Translations under genes and position numbers: made by a program
Assembly (NCBI RefSeq): GCF_030209475.1
Contig: NZ_JARVRW010000014.1
Coordinates: forward strand, 1-64,000
DNA from: Microbacterium sp. lyk4-40-TSB-66
GTDB taxonomy: Bacteria > Actinomycetota > Actinomycetes > Actinomycetales > Microbacteriaceae
Reading direction: 5' to 3'
Length of the DNA stretch: 64,000 nucleotides
Shown: positions 9,061 to 17,585 of the stretch, in pieces
How the letters are laid out: every line of letters begins with the position of its first letter
How positions within the stretch are numbered: position 1 is the stretch's first letter
Notes under the pieces: model-generated
What the model was told of the DNA's origin: nothing
The model's database searches: none
What the model saw: only the letters and a program-made list of their open reading frames with translations

Positions 9061-9648
9061 TCAGTGCACGCGGGTGTTGTCGCGCGCGAGTTTGGCGCGG
9101 AGCCCGGTGTGGATGGAGATGTAGGCGCGCAGGTTCTGGCCGGTGAGGGCGGCGAGGTTGGTGACGAGGGTGTCGACGTGGTCGGCGACCTGGCGGGGTG
9201 AGGTGTTCTGCCTGGGGGTGACGGCGACGTGCAGCACCGATTCTTTGCCGACTTCTCCGGCGGTGACGCGGGAGGAGAGGATCTCGTCGCGGTCGGCGAG
9301 GGCGTTCTTCAGCGCTTCGGAGGCGAAGGAGTCGGTGACGGTGATGCGGCCTTCGTCGGTGGCGCTGCCGGTGGATTGCAGGGGGGCGTGGCGGCGGCCG
9401 CGGACGGCGGAGGCGGCGATGACGATGAGGATGATCGCGAGGACCACGATCACCGCGACGGCGCCCCACCCGGCGGACTCTCGGCCGAGCGACTGCAGCC
9501 AGCCTTGCAAGCCGCCCATGACGGTGGTCCAGGTGTCGGTTCCGCCGGAGACGAGCCCGACGAGCAGGGCGAGGGCGCCCAGGGCGAGCAGCGCGACGGC
9601 GACGAGGAACAGGACGAAGCGGTTCAGACCGCGTCGTGTGGCGTTCAT
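9061..9648 (-). CDS. AmaP-like alkaline shock membrane anchor protein
   Basis: 195 residues with two transmembrane helices near residues 8-34 and 60-84 and a cytosolic C-terminal domain (about 100-190). This topology and the setting next to Asp23-like genes match AmaP, which tethers Asp23 to the membrane. The start ATG overlaps the stop of the upstream DUF6286-like gene by four bases. Confidence 0.75.
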   Translation of the reverse strand: MNATRRGLNRFVLFLVAVALLALGALALLVGLVSGGTDTWTTVMGGLQGWLQSLGRESAGWGAVAVIVVLAIILIVIAASAVRGRRHAPLQSTGSATDEGRITVTDSFASEALKNALADRDEILSSRVTAGEVGKESVLHVAVTPRQNTSPRQVADHVDTLVTNLAALTGQNLRAYISIHTGLRAKLARDNTRVH

Positions 9649-10232
9649 CGGGACTCCTTGGTGTCGGGACGTTCGACCTTGAGGTGGGTCGTCACGCGCG
9701 GGACGAGTTCGTACTGGGCGATCTCGTCCTCGATGATCCGCTTGAGGGCGGCGTGGTCGACCGGGATGCCGACCGGGGGGCGCACGGCGATGTCGACGGT
9801 GCGGTGGGCGACGCCGACGACGATGTCGTCTCGGGCGATGCCGGACTCGTTGCTGAGGTGCTGCGCGAGCGCTGCGGCGATCACGCCGTTGTCGACGACG
9901 ACGGCGCGGTTCACGCCGCGAGGGATCTCGTGCTTGGACAGTCGGCCGGGCGCGAAGGCCAGGATGAGGACGACGAGTCCGACGAGGGCGAGCACGACGC
10001 CGCCGACGATGAAGGCGACGGGCATCAGCGCGGTCGGAGCCGCGACGACGGCGTTGAGGGCTTCGCCGGGGGCGACGAGCAGCGGCTGGGCGCCGACGAG
10101 GTTGAGGATGATCTCGACCGCGGCGTAGGCCAGGACGAGCAGCAGCAGCACGACCACGACGAGCATGGCCGCGGTGCGCGGCGAATGGGTCTCACGGCGC
10201 ACGACGGTACGCAGCACGGAGTCGCTCATCAC
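9645..10232 (-). CDS. DUF6286-like membrane protein of the Asp23 operon
   Basis: 195 residues with two hydrophobic segments, near 22-45 and 66-92, and a C-terminal domain containing VVDNGVIAAALAQHL and VAHRTVDIAVRPPVG, similar in style to the AmaP-like neighbour. It is probably a second membrane anchor or paralogue in the same envelope complex. It overlaps both neighbours by four bases (ATGA), indicating translational coupling. Confidence 0.65.
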   Translation of the reverse strand: MMSDSVLRTVVRRETHSPRTAAMLVVVVLLLLVLAYAAVEIILNLVGAQPLLVAPGEALNAVVAAPTALMPVAFIVGGVVLALVGLVVLILAFAPGRLSKHEIPRGVNRAVVVDNGVIAAALAQHLSNESGIARDDIVVGVAHRTVDIAVRPPVGIPVDHAALKRIIEDEIAQYELVPRVTTHLKVERPDTKESR

Positions 10233-10618
10233 AGCACTCGCTTTCGCTGGGGGGCGCTGGCGCCCGAGATGGTCAGGTCCACGCGCGAGATCTCCCGACC
10301 GAACAACCGGGCCAACCGCGAACGCAACTCGCCCTGGGCCGCGGCTGCCGCTTCCCGCACGGGGGTGGAGGCTCGCACCGCCGCCGTGTCATCGAGGGCC
10401 GGGATGGGCCAGGGCGCGCGGACACGGATCACGGCGGTGTCGCGACCGGAGGTGATGTCGATGCCGATGCGCTTGGCATCCACTCCGATCACCTCTGCCG
10501 CCATGCGCTGCGCGGTCTTCTCGAGCACGCGGTCGGCGACCTCGACCCGGCCCGGGGGCAGGCCGGGCCCGGCAACCGCGGTGCGGTCGCCGGGCCGGGC
10601 GGGGGTGACGGTGGTCAC
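10229..10618 (-). CDS. Divergent Asp23-like protein
   Basis: A 129-residue cytosolic protein lacking membrane segments. It has RVEVADRVLEKTAQRMAAEVIG followed by an IGIDIT strand and VIRVRAPW, the helix-strand order of an Asp23 domain in degenerate form. It sits between the DUF2273-like and DUF6286-like genes with four-base overlaps on both sides. The function is inferred from context. Confidence 0.6.
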   Translation of the reverse strand: MTTVTPARPGDRTAVAGPGLPPGRVEVADRVLEKTAQRMAAEVIGVDAKRIGIDITSGRDTAVIRVRAPWPIPALDDTAAVRASTPVREAAAAAQGELRSRLARLFGREISRVDLTISGASAPQRKRVL

Positions 10619-10803
10619 GAGGTGCTCCGACCCTTGAAGGCGTTGACGATGTTGCCGAGGTCCAGCTCGCCCGAGGCGATGCGGGCGACGACCGCGCCGA
10701 TCGCCATGAACAGGGCCACGAGAATGAATCCCCAGAAGCCGAAGATCAGGGCGCTCAACGCGAGGACCAGCCCGAGGAGCGCGCCGGTGGTGACGGGGGT
10801 CAA
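10615..10803 (-). CDS. Small DUF2273-like membrane protein
   Basis: 62 residues, almost entirely a pair of adjacent hydrophobic helices (about 5-42) with a short polar tail. This is the profile of the small DUF2273 proteins that accompany Asp23 genes. The start overlaps the upstream Asp23 gene stop by four bases. Confidence 0.72.
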   Translation of the reverse strand: MTPVTTGALLGLVLALSALIFGFWGFILVALFMAIGAVVARIASGELDLGNIVNAFKGRSTS

Positions 10804-11276
10804 CGGACGCGCTTCTCGTCGGCGTCGTCGTTGTCGTCGTCGCCGGGCACGTGCACGTCGTTGACGTCGACGTTGACCTCGACGACGTCCAGGCCCACGA
10901 GCTGACCGATGGCGCCGGCGACGCGGGAGCGCACCTTGTCGGCGACGTCCTGGATCTGGGCGCCGTACTCGACGACGATGGTGATATCGGCGGCGGCCTG
11001 GGTCTCCCCGACCTCGACCTTGACGCCCTGCGTCAGGTCGGTGGCGTTGATCGCGTCACGGATCGCACCGAGGGCACGGGCTCCGCCGCCACCCAGCGCG
11101 TACACACCGGCGACCTCGCGAGCGGCGATACCGGCGACCTTGGCGACGACGCCCTCGGCGATCGTCGTCTTGCCGGGGGCGTGGGCCTCCTGGCCGCGGC
11201 CGGCGAGCGGGCGGTTGACGCGGGAGGCCGCCTGGGGGACGTTCTGCGCAGCGGGAGTGGTGGCGTTGTCAGCCAT
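10800..11276 (-). CDS. Asp23/Gls24 family envelope stress response protein
   Basis: 158 residues, the most canonical of three Asp23-like proteins here. It has KTTIAEGVVAKVAGIAAREVAGVYALG, then VKVEVGETQAAADITIVVEYG and IQDVADKVRSRV, and ends in an acidic DDDNDDADE tail. It is predicted to assemble beneath the membrane and support envelope stress tolerance. The ATG at 11276 has AAGGAA seven bases upstream. It is the first gene of the operon running to 8390. Confidence 0.88.
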   Translation of the reverse strand: MADNATTPAAQNVPQAASRVNRPLAGRGQEAHAPGKTTIAEGVVAKVAGIAAREVAGVYALGGGGARALGAIRDAINATDLTQGVKVEVGETQAAADITIVVEYGAQIQDVADKVRSRVAGAIGQLVGLDVVEVNVDVNDVHVPGDDDNDDADEKRVR

Positions 11277-11599
11277 GAGCGGTTCCTTTTCGAAGGTGGG
11301 TACCCGGTTGTCCCGGGGCGGCGCGATCGCCTGCAGATACAAGACGTACCGGGCCGGCCTTTCGTCACACGGGGGTTGCGCGGCGTGCGCCGATATGTAT
11401 CAAGGCGAATAGGCTTACGGCGTATATCCCAGTGGTGGCGCGGTCGTCAATCCGCCGTCGTCCTTGCTCGTCGCGGCCACGCTGGGCAGGTGACGGCAGT
11501 GTCCGGCCCTCTCACGTCGTGCGTGACGATCGACCGTCCGCCGACGTCTACAGGGCGACGCCGGCGCTCGGTCGGCCAGTGAAAGGAGTCATCACCGCC
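11277..11599. other. Divergent intergenic region, Asp23 operon / aquaporin
   Basis: 323 bp without a gene. The segment 11390-11430 is much more AT-rich than its surroundings (TATGTAT, TAGGCT at 11410-11415, GTATAT) and is the likely site of divergent promoters. I could not assign a sigma-factor type. Confidence 0.4.
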
Positions 11600-12415
11600 A
11601 TGGGAAAGAAGAAGCAGGAGACGAAAAGCGAACCCGTCCGGGTCGCCGATTCGACCGTCGAGCAGCGACAGCAGGACGCACGGCAGTGGTCGTCGATGGC
11701 GCGGTACGGCGCCGAAGCCTTCGGAACGTTCCTGCTGGTGCTGGGTGGCGTGGGAACCGCGCTCTTCGCCGCCAATTTCCCCAGCGCCGACGACAACCAA
11801 GCCGGTGTGGGCTTCCTCGGCGTCGCGTTGGCCTTCGGGCTGACGCTCGTGGCCGGCATCGCGGCGGTGGGGCACATCAGCGGCGGCCACTTCAACCCCG
11901 CCGTCACGCTCGGACTCCTCGTGGCCGGTCGCACCGACGCGCGCCACGTCCCCAGCTACATCCTGTCGCAGCTCGTCGGCGGCATCCTTGCCACGAGCGT
12001 CATCGCCCTCGTGCTGAGCGGGCGTCCTGAGGGCTTCTCGACCGCGCAGCAGGCGGGCTTCGCCTCGAACGGTTTCGGTGAGGGGAGCCCCGGCGGCTAC
12101 GGATTGGCCGCGGTCTTCGTCGCCGAGGCGGTCCTCACCGGTATCTTCATTGCCGTCATCCTGTCGGTCACCGCGAAGAAGGAGTACGCGACCTTCGCGC
12201 CGATCGGCATCGGTCTGACGCTGACCCTCATCCACCTCATCAGCATCCCGATCAGCAACACCAGCGTGAACCCGGCCCGCTCCATCGCCACGGCCGTCTA
12301 CGGCGGCGCGCTGCCGGTGTCGCAGCTGTGGGTGTTCATCGTCGCCCCTCTCGCGGGAGCGGCGGTCGCAGGTCTCGTGGTCCGTGTGCTCGGCCGACGG
12401 GTCGTCGGCTCCTGA
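11600..12415 (+). CDS. aqpZ: Aquaporin Z-type MIP channel
   Basis: 271 residues. Both NPA boxes are present, in GGHFNPAVTLG and NTSVNPARSIATAVYGG, with about six transmembrane helices. The second box followed by Arg (NPAR) and the length favour a water channel over a glycerol facilitator. An N-terminal charged extension of about 30 residues precedes the first helix. An AAGGAG sequence lies 9-14 bases before the ATG at 11600; a GTG seven codons upstream is an alternative. The preceding region is shared with the Asp23 operon, so osmotic or envelope stress control is plausible. Confidence 0.9.
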   Translation: MGKKKQETKSEPVRVADSTVEQRQQDARQWSSMARYGAEAFGTFLLVLGGVGTALFAANFPSADDNQAGVGFLGVALAFGLTLVAGIAAVGHISGGHFNPAVTLGLLVAGRTDARHVPSYILSQLVGGILATSVIALVLSGRPEGFSTAQQAGFASNGFGEGSPGGYGLAAVFVAEAVLTGIFIAVILSVTAKKEYATFAPIGIGLTLTLIHLISIPISNTSVNPARSIATAVYGGALPVSQLWVFIVAPLAGAAVAGLVVRVLGRRVVGS

Positions 12416-12614
12416 CCGACCGCCTCCTCGCGGGGCGGTGAACGACAGGGTCCGGGGGCTCATCGGGGTGCCTCCGGACCCGCTCACCCTTCCCACCCGA
12501 CCCTCGCCGGTCCGTGCCTGCCCCACGGGTACCGCATTGCGGCGGGCGTGCGCAACCAGGCGTCATCCTCGGGTGCGGGCGTCCACGATGGAAGCTCGAC
12601 GACGGGAGAGGACC

Positions 12615-13325
12615 ATGGACGAGCCGATCGATGCGACCCGGGCCTTCGCCCCCCGACTCACCCGCGAGTCCATCGTGGCCTCGGCACTCGAGCTCATCGA
12701 CCGCGAGGGGCTCAACGGCCTGTCGATGCGTCACCTCGGGAAGGAGTTGGGCGTCGAGGCGATGTCGCTGTATCGCTATGTGAACGGCCGTGAGGACCTC
12801 CTCGAGGGCGTCGTCGATCTGCTGATGAGCGGCCTCACCGACGCGCTCACCGACGCGACCGGCGACCAGTGGCAGCGGTTCCTGCAGGTCACCGCGCACG
12901 AGGTGAGGCGCATCGCGGTGGAGCACCCCAAGGCATTCCCCCTGATCGCCACCCGGCATCCGGCGGCCCCGTGGCTCCGCCCCCCGCTTCGCAGCATCGA
13001 GGTCGTCGAGATCTTCCTGGCGACCCTCATCGGTTTCGGGTTCACCGACGATCAGGCCGTCGGTGCGTATCGCTCGTTCAGCAGCTTCCTCCTGGGAAAC
13101 CTGCTGCTCGAGTCCGCGGTGCGCGGCGCCGAGACCTCGCCGGCCGACCAGCCTCTCGATGAAGGCGGGGCCGACATCCCGCAGGGCGACGGGTCGATGA
13201 GCCTGGCCGGTTCGCCGCACGTTCAGCGGTTGCGGGGGATGCTGAGCGAGAACCACGCCGAGGACGAGTTCGAGGAGTCCCTCGAGGCGCTGCTCGACCG
13301 CCTCGATCGCCAACTCTCGCAGTGA
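12615..13325 (+). CDS. TetR family transcriptional regulator
   Basis: 236 residues. The N-terminal helix-turn-helix (about 15-60) includes SIVASALELIDREGLNGLSMRHLGKELGVEAMSLYRYV, the tetracycline-repressor subfamily style with a TetR_C-like C-terminal dimer/ligand domain. The ATG at 12615 has GGGAGAGG 4-11 bases upstream; an ATG nine codons earlier lacks one. The target is unknown; neighbours are the aquaporin upstream and the convergent SDR gene. Confidence 0.87.
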   Translation: MDEPIDATRAFAPRLTRESIVASALELIDREGLNGLSMRHLGKELGVEAMSLYRYVNGREDLLEGVVDLLMSGLTDALTDATGDQWQRFLQVTAHEVRRIAVEHPKAFPLIATRHPAAPWLRPPLRSIEVVEIFLATLIGFGFTDDQAVGAYRSFSSFLLGNLLLESAVRGAETSPADQPLDEGGADIPQGDGSMSLAGSPHVQRLRGMLSENHAEDEFEESLEALLDRLDRQLSQ

Positions 13326-13336
13326 GCTGAGCCTTT

Positions 13337-13356
13337 CCGTGCCCCTCGGGGAACGG
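13337..13356. terminator. Bidirectional hairpin terminator candidate
   Basis: In the 45 bp convergent gap, CCGTGCCCC pairs with GGGGAACGG (8 of 9 bp) around a two-base loop. An outer TGAGCC (13328-13333) / GGCTCA (13368-13373) pair extends the fold. It would serve the TetR gene and the opposing SDR gene. Confidence 0.55.
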
Positions 13357-13370
13357 CAGAGGCGACCGGC

Positions 13371-14078
13371 TCAGTGCATGATCATGCCGCCGGTGACGTT
13401 GATCGCCTGCCCGGTCAGGTATCCGCCGGCGGGCGAGGCGAGGAAGTAGGTCACTCCGGCCACGTCCTCCGGCATCCCGAGTCGTCCGAGCGGCGACTTG
13501 GCGCTCCACGCGATCACATCGGCCTCGGACCGCGTATCGGCGCCCATGTCGGTGAGGACGTAGCCGGGACAGACGGCGTTGACGGTGACGCCGTGGCATC
13601 CCCATTCCTGCGCTCCGGCGCGGGTCAGCGCGACGACCGCGGCCTTCGACGCCGCGTAATGCCCCTCGCCGCCACCGCCCTGCTTCGCGGCCATGCTGGC
13701 GATGTTGACGATCGCGCCGCCGTGCGCCTGCAGCATGACCGGCGCCACCGCCTGCATCGTCACGAGGGTCGCGCGGGCGTTGACGTCGAGCACGAGGTCC
13801 CAGTCGTCGATGCTGATGTCGAGGAGCGGCACGTGCTGGAAGACACCCGCGCAGTTCACCAGCACGTCGACACCGTCGAGGGCGTCCACCGCCTCCCCGA
13901 CGGCGCGACGGGTGTCGAGCGGGTCGCGCAGGTCGACGGCGATGAACGTGGATGCCGATGCCTCGGCGGGCGGGCGGCGATCCAGCACCGCGACCCGGGC
14001 GCCGTCGGCGACGAACCGGGCGACGATGGCGGCGCCGATGCCGCCCGAGCCTCCCGTGACGATGACACGCTGCGGCAT
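13371..14078 (-). CDS. Short-chain dehydrogenase/reductase
   Basis: 235 residues, classical SDR: TGGSGGIG cofactor loop at 8-15, NCAG near 75, and catalytic Ser128, Tyr141 and Lys145 (YAASK), with the NAVCPGYVLT stretch near 180. VLDRRP after the second strand, with Asp at the strand end, suggests NAD(H) preference. The substrate is unknown. The ATG at 14078 has AAGGG seven bases upstream. Confidence 0.88.
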   Translation of the reverse strand: MPQRVIVTGGSGGIGAAIVARFVADGARVAVLDRRPPAEASASTFIAVDLRDPLDTRRAVGEAVDALDGVDVLVNCAGVFQHVPLLDISIDDWDLVLDVNARATLVTMQAVAPVMLQAHGGAIVNIASMAAKQGGGGEGHYAASKAAVVALTRAGAQEWGCHGVTVNAVCPGYVLTDMGADTRSEADVIAWSAKSPLGRLGMPEDVAGVTYFLASPAGGYLTGQAINVTGGMIMH

Positions 14079-14155
14079 GGCATCCCTTCTGCGGGCGTCG
14101 GGTGCGCCCTCGGCGTCACCGTACGCCGCACGCGGCACGGGCCGGAGACGCCCGT

Positions 14156-14171
14156 GTTTCCGCGGCGTGAA
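14156..14171 (-). promoter_or_regulatory. Weak GlnR-like element upstream of SDR gene
   Basis: The minus strand reads TTCAC-n6-GAAAC, one base off GTnAC-n6-GAAAC, 78 bp upstream of the SDR start. It shares CCGCGGAAACACG with the element at 16090-16121. Confidence 0.35.
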
Positions 14172-14274
14172 GTGTGTGCGCCTCGCCGACCCCCGCGGTC
14201 GGCCGTCCCCGTAGCGCGGCAGGAATCGGCGATCCGCGCCGGCCTCGGCACACGCGACGGGGCTGCGCCGCGCG

Positions 14275-14760
14275 TCAGCGCGCGAGCAGCGCCCACACCT
14301 CGTCGGCGTCGACCTCGAGACGCGCATCGGTGCCCCGCGTGCGCCACGCGTCGCGGTCGAAGACGAACGCCCGCACGACCTCGAAGGCGTACAGGCGCTT
14401 CGTCGCCACCGCGAGCACCGCGGCCGGATCGTCGTCGCCCGCGTCGCGCGGCAGCCGTGCGGCCAGCACGTCGCGGATCGCCGCCGCCTCGGCATCCACC
14501 TCCCGCGCGCGCAGCGACAGCTGCACCCCGTCGGCATCGGCGACCGCGGCCGAAGAGTCGTACACGACACCGGATGCCACCCCCGACGCCGCGATCGCGC
14601 GCGCGTGGCGCGACGAGAGGTCGGACTCGACGTACAGCCCGCGGGGGAGGAGGCGGTACTGCGCGGCCGCGGTCCACGGCCCCTCGGCGTCGGCCGTGCC
14701 GATCACGGCGAAGTGCTGAGAGGCGAGGATCGCGGCGGCACGGCTCTCGGGGCTGGTCAT
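14275..14760 (-). CDS. Pyridoxamine 5'-phosphate oxidase-like split-barrel protein
   Basis: 161 residues with the small FMN-binding split-barrel profile: HFAVIGTADAEGPWTAAAQYRL, then LYVESDLSSRHARAI and VQLSLRAREVD. The family includes flavin reductases and general stress proteins; the reaction is unknown. It is a single gene, and its upstream region holds an exact GTTAC-n6-GAAAC element (14794-14809). Confidence 0.72.
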   Translation of the reverse strand: MTSPESRAAAILASQHFAVIGTADAEGPWTAAAQYRLLPRGLYVESDLSSRHARAIAASGVASGVVYDSSAAVADADGVQLSLRAREVDAEAAAIRDVLAARLPRDAGDDDPAAVLAVATKRLYAFEVVRAFVFDRDAWRTRGTDARLEVDADEVWALLAR

Positions 14761-14793
14761 GGGCTCATGCTCGCCGGTACGGGCGGCGCGCGT

Positions 14794-14809
14794 GTTTCCA
14801 CCCCGTAAC
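14794..14809 (-). promoter_or_regulatory. Exact GlnR-type box GTTAC-n6-GAAAC
   Basis: On the minus strand GTTAC (14809-14805), six bases, then GAAAC (14798-14794), 34-49 bp upstream of the split-barrel gene. This fits the GTnAC-n6-GAAAC consensus known for actinobacterial GlnR. AT-rich pentamers like these are rare in such GC-rich DNA. Binding is inferred. Confidence 0.5.
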
Positions 14810-14928
14810 GCTTCGCGGCCCGCCCCGGCGGCGAGCCGTTACGCTCGCCTCGACCCCTGCCCCGACGACGACCCGTCTCCGTCCGGCACCCGCGGGTCGC
14901 GCGCACCCCGACCGACCTCAGGAGCACC

Positions 14929-15879
14929 GTGACCGACAGCGTCCACCCCGCGATCACCGACCCCGCCGTGCGTGCGCACCTCGCTCGTCTCGCCGCGCAG
15001 GCGGGCACGATCCCCTCCGGAGCCACGGATGCCGACGGCGACGACGCCGCGCGCGTCGCGGTGCTGCGCGCGAACCCGTCGTGGATCCGCAGCCCCGACG
15101 ACGAGAGGATCGAGTCGATCGACATGGATGCCGACGGCCTCGCCCTGCGCCTGTACCGCCCCCGCGCCGGACACCGCGGAACGCTCGTGTTCGCCCACGG
15201 CGGCGGGTGGGTCGCGGGCGATCTCGACAACAACGACGCCCTCTGCCGCGCTCTCGCCGACACCACCGGCACCCAGGTGATGAGCGTCGACTACCGGCTC
15301 GCGCCCGAGCACCCCTTCCCCGCCGGTCTCGACGACCTCGAGCGCGCGCTGCGTTTCGCCGCCGATGGCGCCGACGGGCTCGTCGACCCCGCCCTCCTCG
15401 GTGTCGCCGGGCACAGCGCGGGCGGCAACCTCGCCGCGGCCCTCGCGCTGCGCTCACGCGAGGGCCGGGCGCCCGGCATCCGGTGTCAGGTGCTGCTGTG
15501 CCCGGTGCTCGACGCCCCCGACCCCGAGCGCCCCAGCTATCGCGCCCACACCGAGAACCTCCCGCTGACCGCCCGCGGGATGCAGTGGTACTGGGGGTTG
15601 TACGTCCCGGACGCCGCGGGCGCCGCCCCGGTCGAAGCCGCGCCGCGGCGGGCGACCGACCTCGCCGGATCCGCTCCGGCGGTGATCGTCGCGGCATCCG
15701 TCGACCCGCTCTCCGACGAAGCCGAGGAGTACGCCGACCGTCTCACGGCATCCGGTGTCCCGACGACCTTCGTGCGCCGCGAGGGCGTGCCGCACCTCTT
15801 CCTGGTGTTCCCCTCGACGCCCGCGCGCGATGAGGTGCTGGCGCAGATCGCGCCGGCCGTGCGTGCGGCCTTCGGCTGA
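14929..15879 (+). CDS. Alpha/beta hydrolase, hormone-sensitive-lipase (family IV) type
   Basis: 316 residues. The oxyanion motif HGGGW is at 90-94, the nucleophile elbow GHSAGG with Ser163, an acidic residue in DPLSDEAEEY near 260, and the catalytic His in GVPHLFLVF near 287. The family hydrolyses short-chain esters. The GTG start at 14929 has AGGAG seven bases upstream. A 78 bp repeat element begins just after its stop codon. Confidence 0.9.
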   Translation: MTDSVHPAITDPAVRAHLARLAAQAGTIPSGATDADGDDAARVAVLRANPSWIRSPDDERIESIDMDADGLALRLYRPRAGHRGTLVFAHGGGWVAGDLDNNDALCRALADTTGTQVMSVDYRLAPEHPFPAGLDDLERALRFAADGADGLVDPALLGVAGHSAGGNLAAALALRSREGRAPGIRCQVLLCPVLDAPDPERPSYRAHTENLPLTARGMQWYWGLYVPDAAGAAPVEAAPRRATDLAGSAPAVIVAASVDPLSDEAEEYADRLTASGVPTTFVRREGVPHLFLVFPSTPARDEVLAQIAPAVRAAFG

Positions 15880-15880
15880 C

Positions 15881-15958
15881 CCTCGTCCCACTTGTGGTGG
15901 GTGGGGCGGCTCGTAGCCGGCTTTTTTCGGGACGCGCTCCGCCAGAGGTGGGACGAGG
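15881..15958. repeat. 78 bp palindromic element with 11 bp terminal inverted repeats, copy 1
   Basis: It begins with CCTCGTCCCAC and ends with the exact inverse GTGGGACGAGG, with further partial pairing inward. It starts one base after the stop codon region of the upstream hydrolase. A second copy of identical length lies at 15984-16061. Confidence 0.85.
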
Positions 15959-15983
15959 TCGCCCGGCTGCCTGGCCTGCCTAC

Positions 15984-16061
15984 CCTCGTCCCACTTGTGG
16001 TGGGTGGGGCGGCTCGTATCCGGCGTTTTTCGGGACGCATACCGCCAGAGGTGGGACGAGG
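15984..16061. repeat. 78 bp palindromic element with 11 bp terminal inverted repeats, copy 2
   Basis: Direct copy of 15881-15958 with the same termini and length and a few internal substitutions. Only 25 bp separate the two copies. An open frame of the downstream amidohydrolase runs back through both, but this is fortuitous. Confidence 0.85.
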
Positions 16062-16089
16062 CACCCCGCAAACAGCCCGCCACCCACCC

Positions 16090-16121
16090 GGAACACCGCG
16101 GAAACACGCCATTGTTACCGT
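16090..16121 (+). promoter_or_regulatory. GlnR-like element and candidate leaderless -10
   Basis: GGAAC (16090-16094), six bases, GAAAC (16101-16105), then GTTAC at 16114-16118. The candidate -10 TACCGT (16116-16121) ends 7 nt before the ATG at 16129, and there is no ribosome site, so the transcript may be leaderless. Confidence 0.4.
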
Positions 16122-16128
16122 CATCAAC

Positions 16129-17505
16129 ATGTCGCTCCTCGTCACGAACGCACGTCTGATCACGGTCCCCGCGGGCACCGACGACCCCGGTTACATCGAG
16201 CGCGGATACCTGCTCGTCGAGGACGGCCGCATCGCCGCGATCGGCGCCGGAGACCCCGCCCCGGGCACGACGGCCGACGAGATCCTCGACGTCGACGGCA
16301 AGTTCGTCGCGCCGGGCTTCGTCTCCTCCCACAGCCACCTCTTCACGAGCGGATCGCGCGGACTCGGCGTCGACCAGACGCTCTACGGCTGGTGCACGTC
16401 CATGTTCAGCGTGCTCAACAACGCCTCGCCCGACCAGATCTACTGGGCGACCCTGCACGGCTCACTCGACTTCCTCGCCAACGGTGTGACCACGGCCTAC
16501 AACTTCACCGACCCGCTCCTCCCCTGGGAGCCGATGGTCGAGGGCAAGCGCGCCGACGGCGGAGGGCAGCTCCGCGACCACGCGTGGCACACCCGCCAGG
16601 CGGATGGATGCCATGACGCGGGGCTCCGCTTCGTCGACTCCATCGCCCTCGATGCCACCGTCGGCACCGATGACGAGATCTTCGCGCGCTTCGAGGCCTC
16701 GCTCGATCACGTGCTCGCGATGGACCCCGACCTCGCCCTCGGCGCGTCGATCATGGGTCAGGTGCAGTGGTCGACGCGGCCCGACGCCGCCGAGATCGAG
16801 GTTGCCGTCATGGACCGCTTCGGCGTCACCAATCAGGCGCACTTCCTCGAGACGTACGAGGCGATCGAGCACCAGCAGACGAAGTTCCAGCTGTACAAGA
16901 ACGCCGGAGCGCTGCGTCCCGGCATGATGTTCGGCCACTTCATCCAGACGACCCCCGAGATCATCGCGGATGCTGCTGCCGGCGGCGCCAGCATGTCATG
17001 GCAGCCCGCGTCGAACGGGCGTCTCGCGTCGGGTATCGCCCACGTGCCCGAGATGCTCGAGCAGGGGATGAAGGTCGGCATGGGCCTCGACGATCAGGCC
17101 TGCACCGACGTCGCCGACCCGTGGCAGAACATGCGCATGGGCATGTTCATGCAGCGAGCCCGCACCCACGACCCGCTGTCGATGATGCCCGAGCGGGTGC
17201 TGCGCCTGCACACCCTCGGGGGCGCGGAGATCATGGGCGTCGACGACCGCGTGGGCAGCCTCGAGGTCGGCAAGTTCGCCGACTTCGTCGTGGTCGACCC
17301 GCGCACGCCCGACATCGGCCCGCTGTGGAACCCCGTCCGCAGCTACGTGCTCGCCTGCGGTCTGCGCAACCTGCAGCAGGTCTACGTGGGCGGGAAGCTC
17401 GTCAACGACCGCGGCGTCTCGACCAACCCGCTCGCGGTCGAGGCCTCGCGCGTGCTGCACGAGCAGCTGCCCGCCCTGGCGGAGGAGTTCGGCGTCATCC
17501 TCTAG
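16129..17505 (+). CDS. ATZ/TRZ-type amidohydrolase
   Basis: 458 residues, metal-dependent TIM-barrel deaminase/hydrolase. It has the composite N-terminal beta domain, HSH metal motif (SSHSHLF, about residue 67), AHFLET near 243, GHFIQ near 269, and GLDD near 320, whose Asp is the expected metal/catalytic residue; it ends with GSLEVGKFADFVVVD. The family acts on amino groups of purines, triazines and related rings; no substrate is assigned. The ATG at 16129 is chosen because upstream in-frame codons lie within the duplicated 78 bp repeats. It is monocistronic, with a hairpin repeat after the stop. Confidence 0.87.
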   Translation: MSLLVTNARLITVPAGTDDPGYIERGYLLVEDGRIAAIGAGDPAPGTTADEILDVDGKFVAPGFVSSHSHLFTSGSRGLGVDQTLYGWCTSMFSVLNNASPDQIYWATLHGSLDFLANGVTTAYNFTDPLLPWEPMVEGKRADGGGQLRDHAWHTRQADGCHDAGLRFVDSIALDATVGTDDEIFARFEASLDHVLAMDPDLALGASIMGQVQWSTRPDAAEIEVAVMDRFGVTNQAHFLETYEAIEHQQTKFQLYKNAGALRPGMMFGHFIQTTPEIIADAAAGGASMSWQPASNGRLASGIAHVPEMLEQGMKVGMGLDDQACTDVADPWQNMRMGMFMQRARTHDPLSMMPERVLRLHTLGGAEIMGVDDRVGSLEVGKFADFVVVDPRTPDIGPLWNPVRSYVLACGLRNLQQVYVGGKLVNDRGVSTNPLAVEASRVLHEQLPALAEEFGVIL

Positions 17506-17529
17506 CCCCGCAGCGCGCACGAGCACGCT

Positions 17530-17585
17530 GAGTGTCCACAACACCCGGAGGCGATGCCGCCCTCGTCCGGGTTGCCTGGACACTC
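17530..17585. repeat. Hairpin repeat (GAGTGTCCA type), left of hydrolase gene
   Basis: GAGTGTCCA (17530-17538) pairs exactly with TGGACACTC (17577-17585), and ACCCGG (17543-17548) with CCGGGT (17567-17572). It lies 25 bp after the amidohydrolase stop. The outer arm recurs at 18463-18529. Confidence 0.75.

Noticed and set aside
11277..11599. SigB-type promoter for the Asp23 operon
   Set aside because: No convincing GTTT-n-GGGTA pair at proper spacing could be found on the minus strand.
15892..16128. N-terminal extension of the amidohydrolase
   Set aside because: The in-frame extension is read from the two 78 bp repeat elements; family homology begins at the ATG at 16129.
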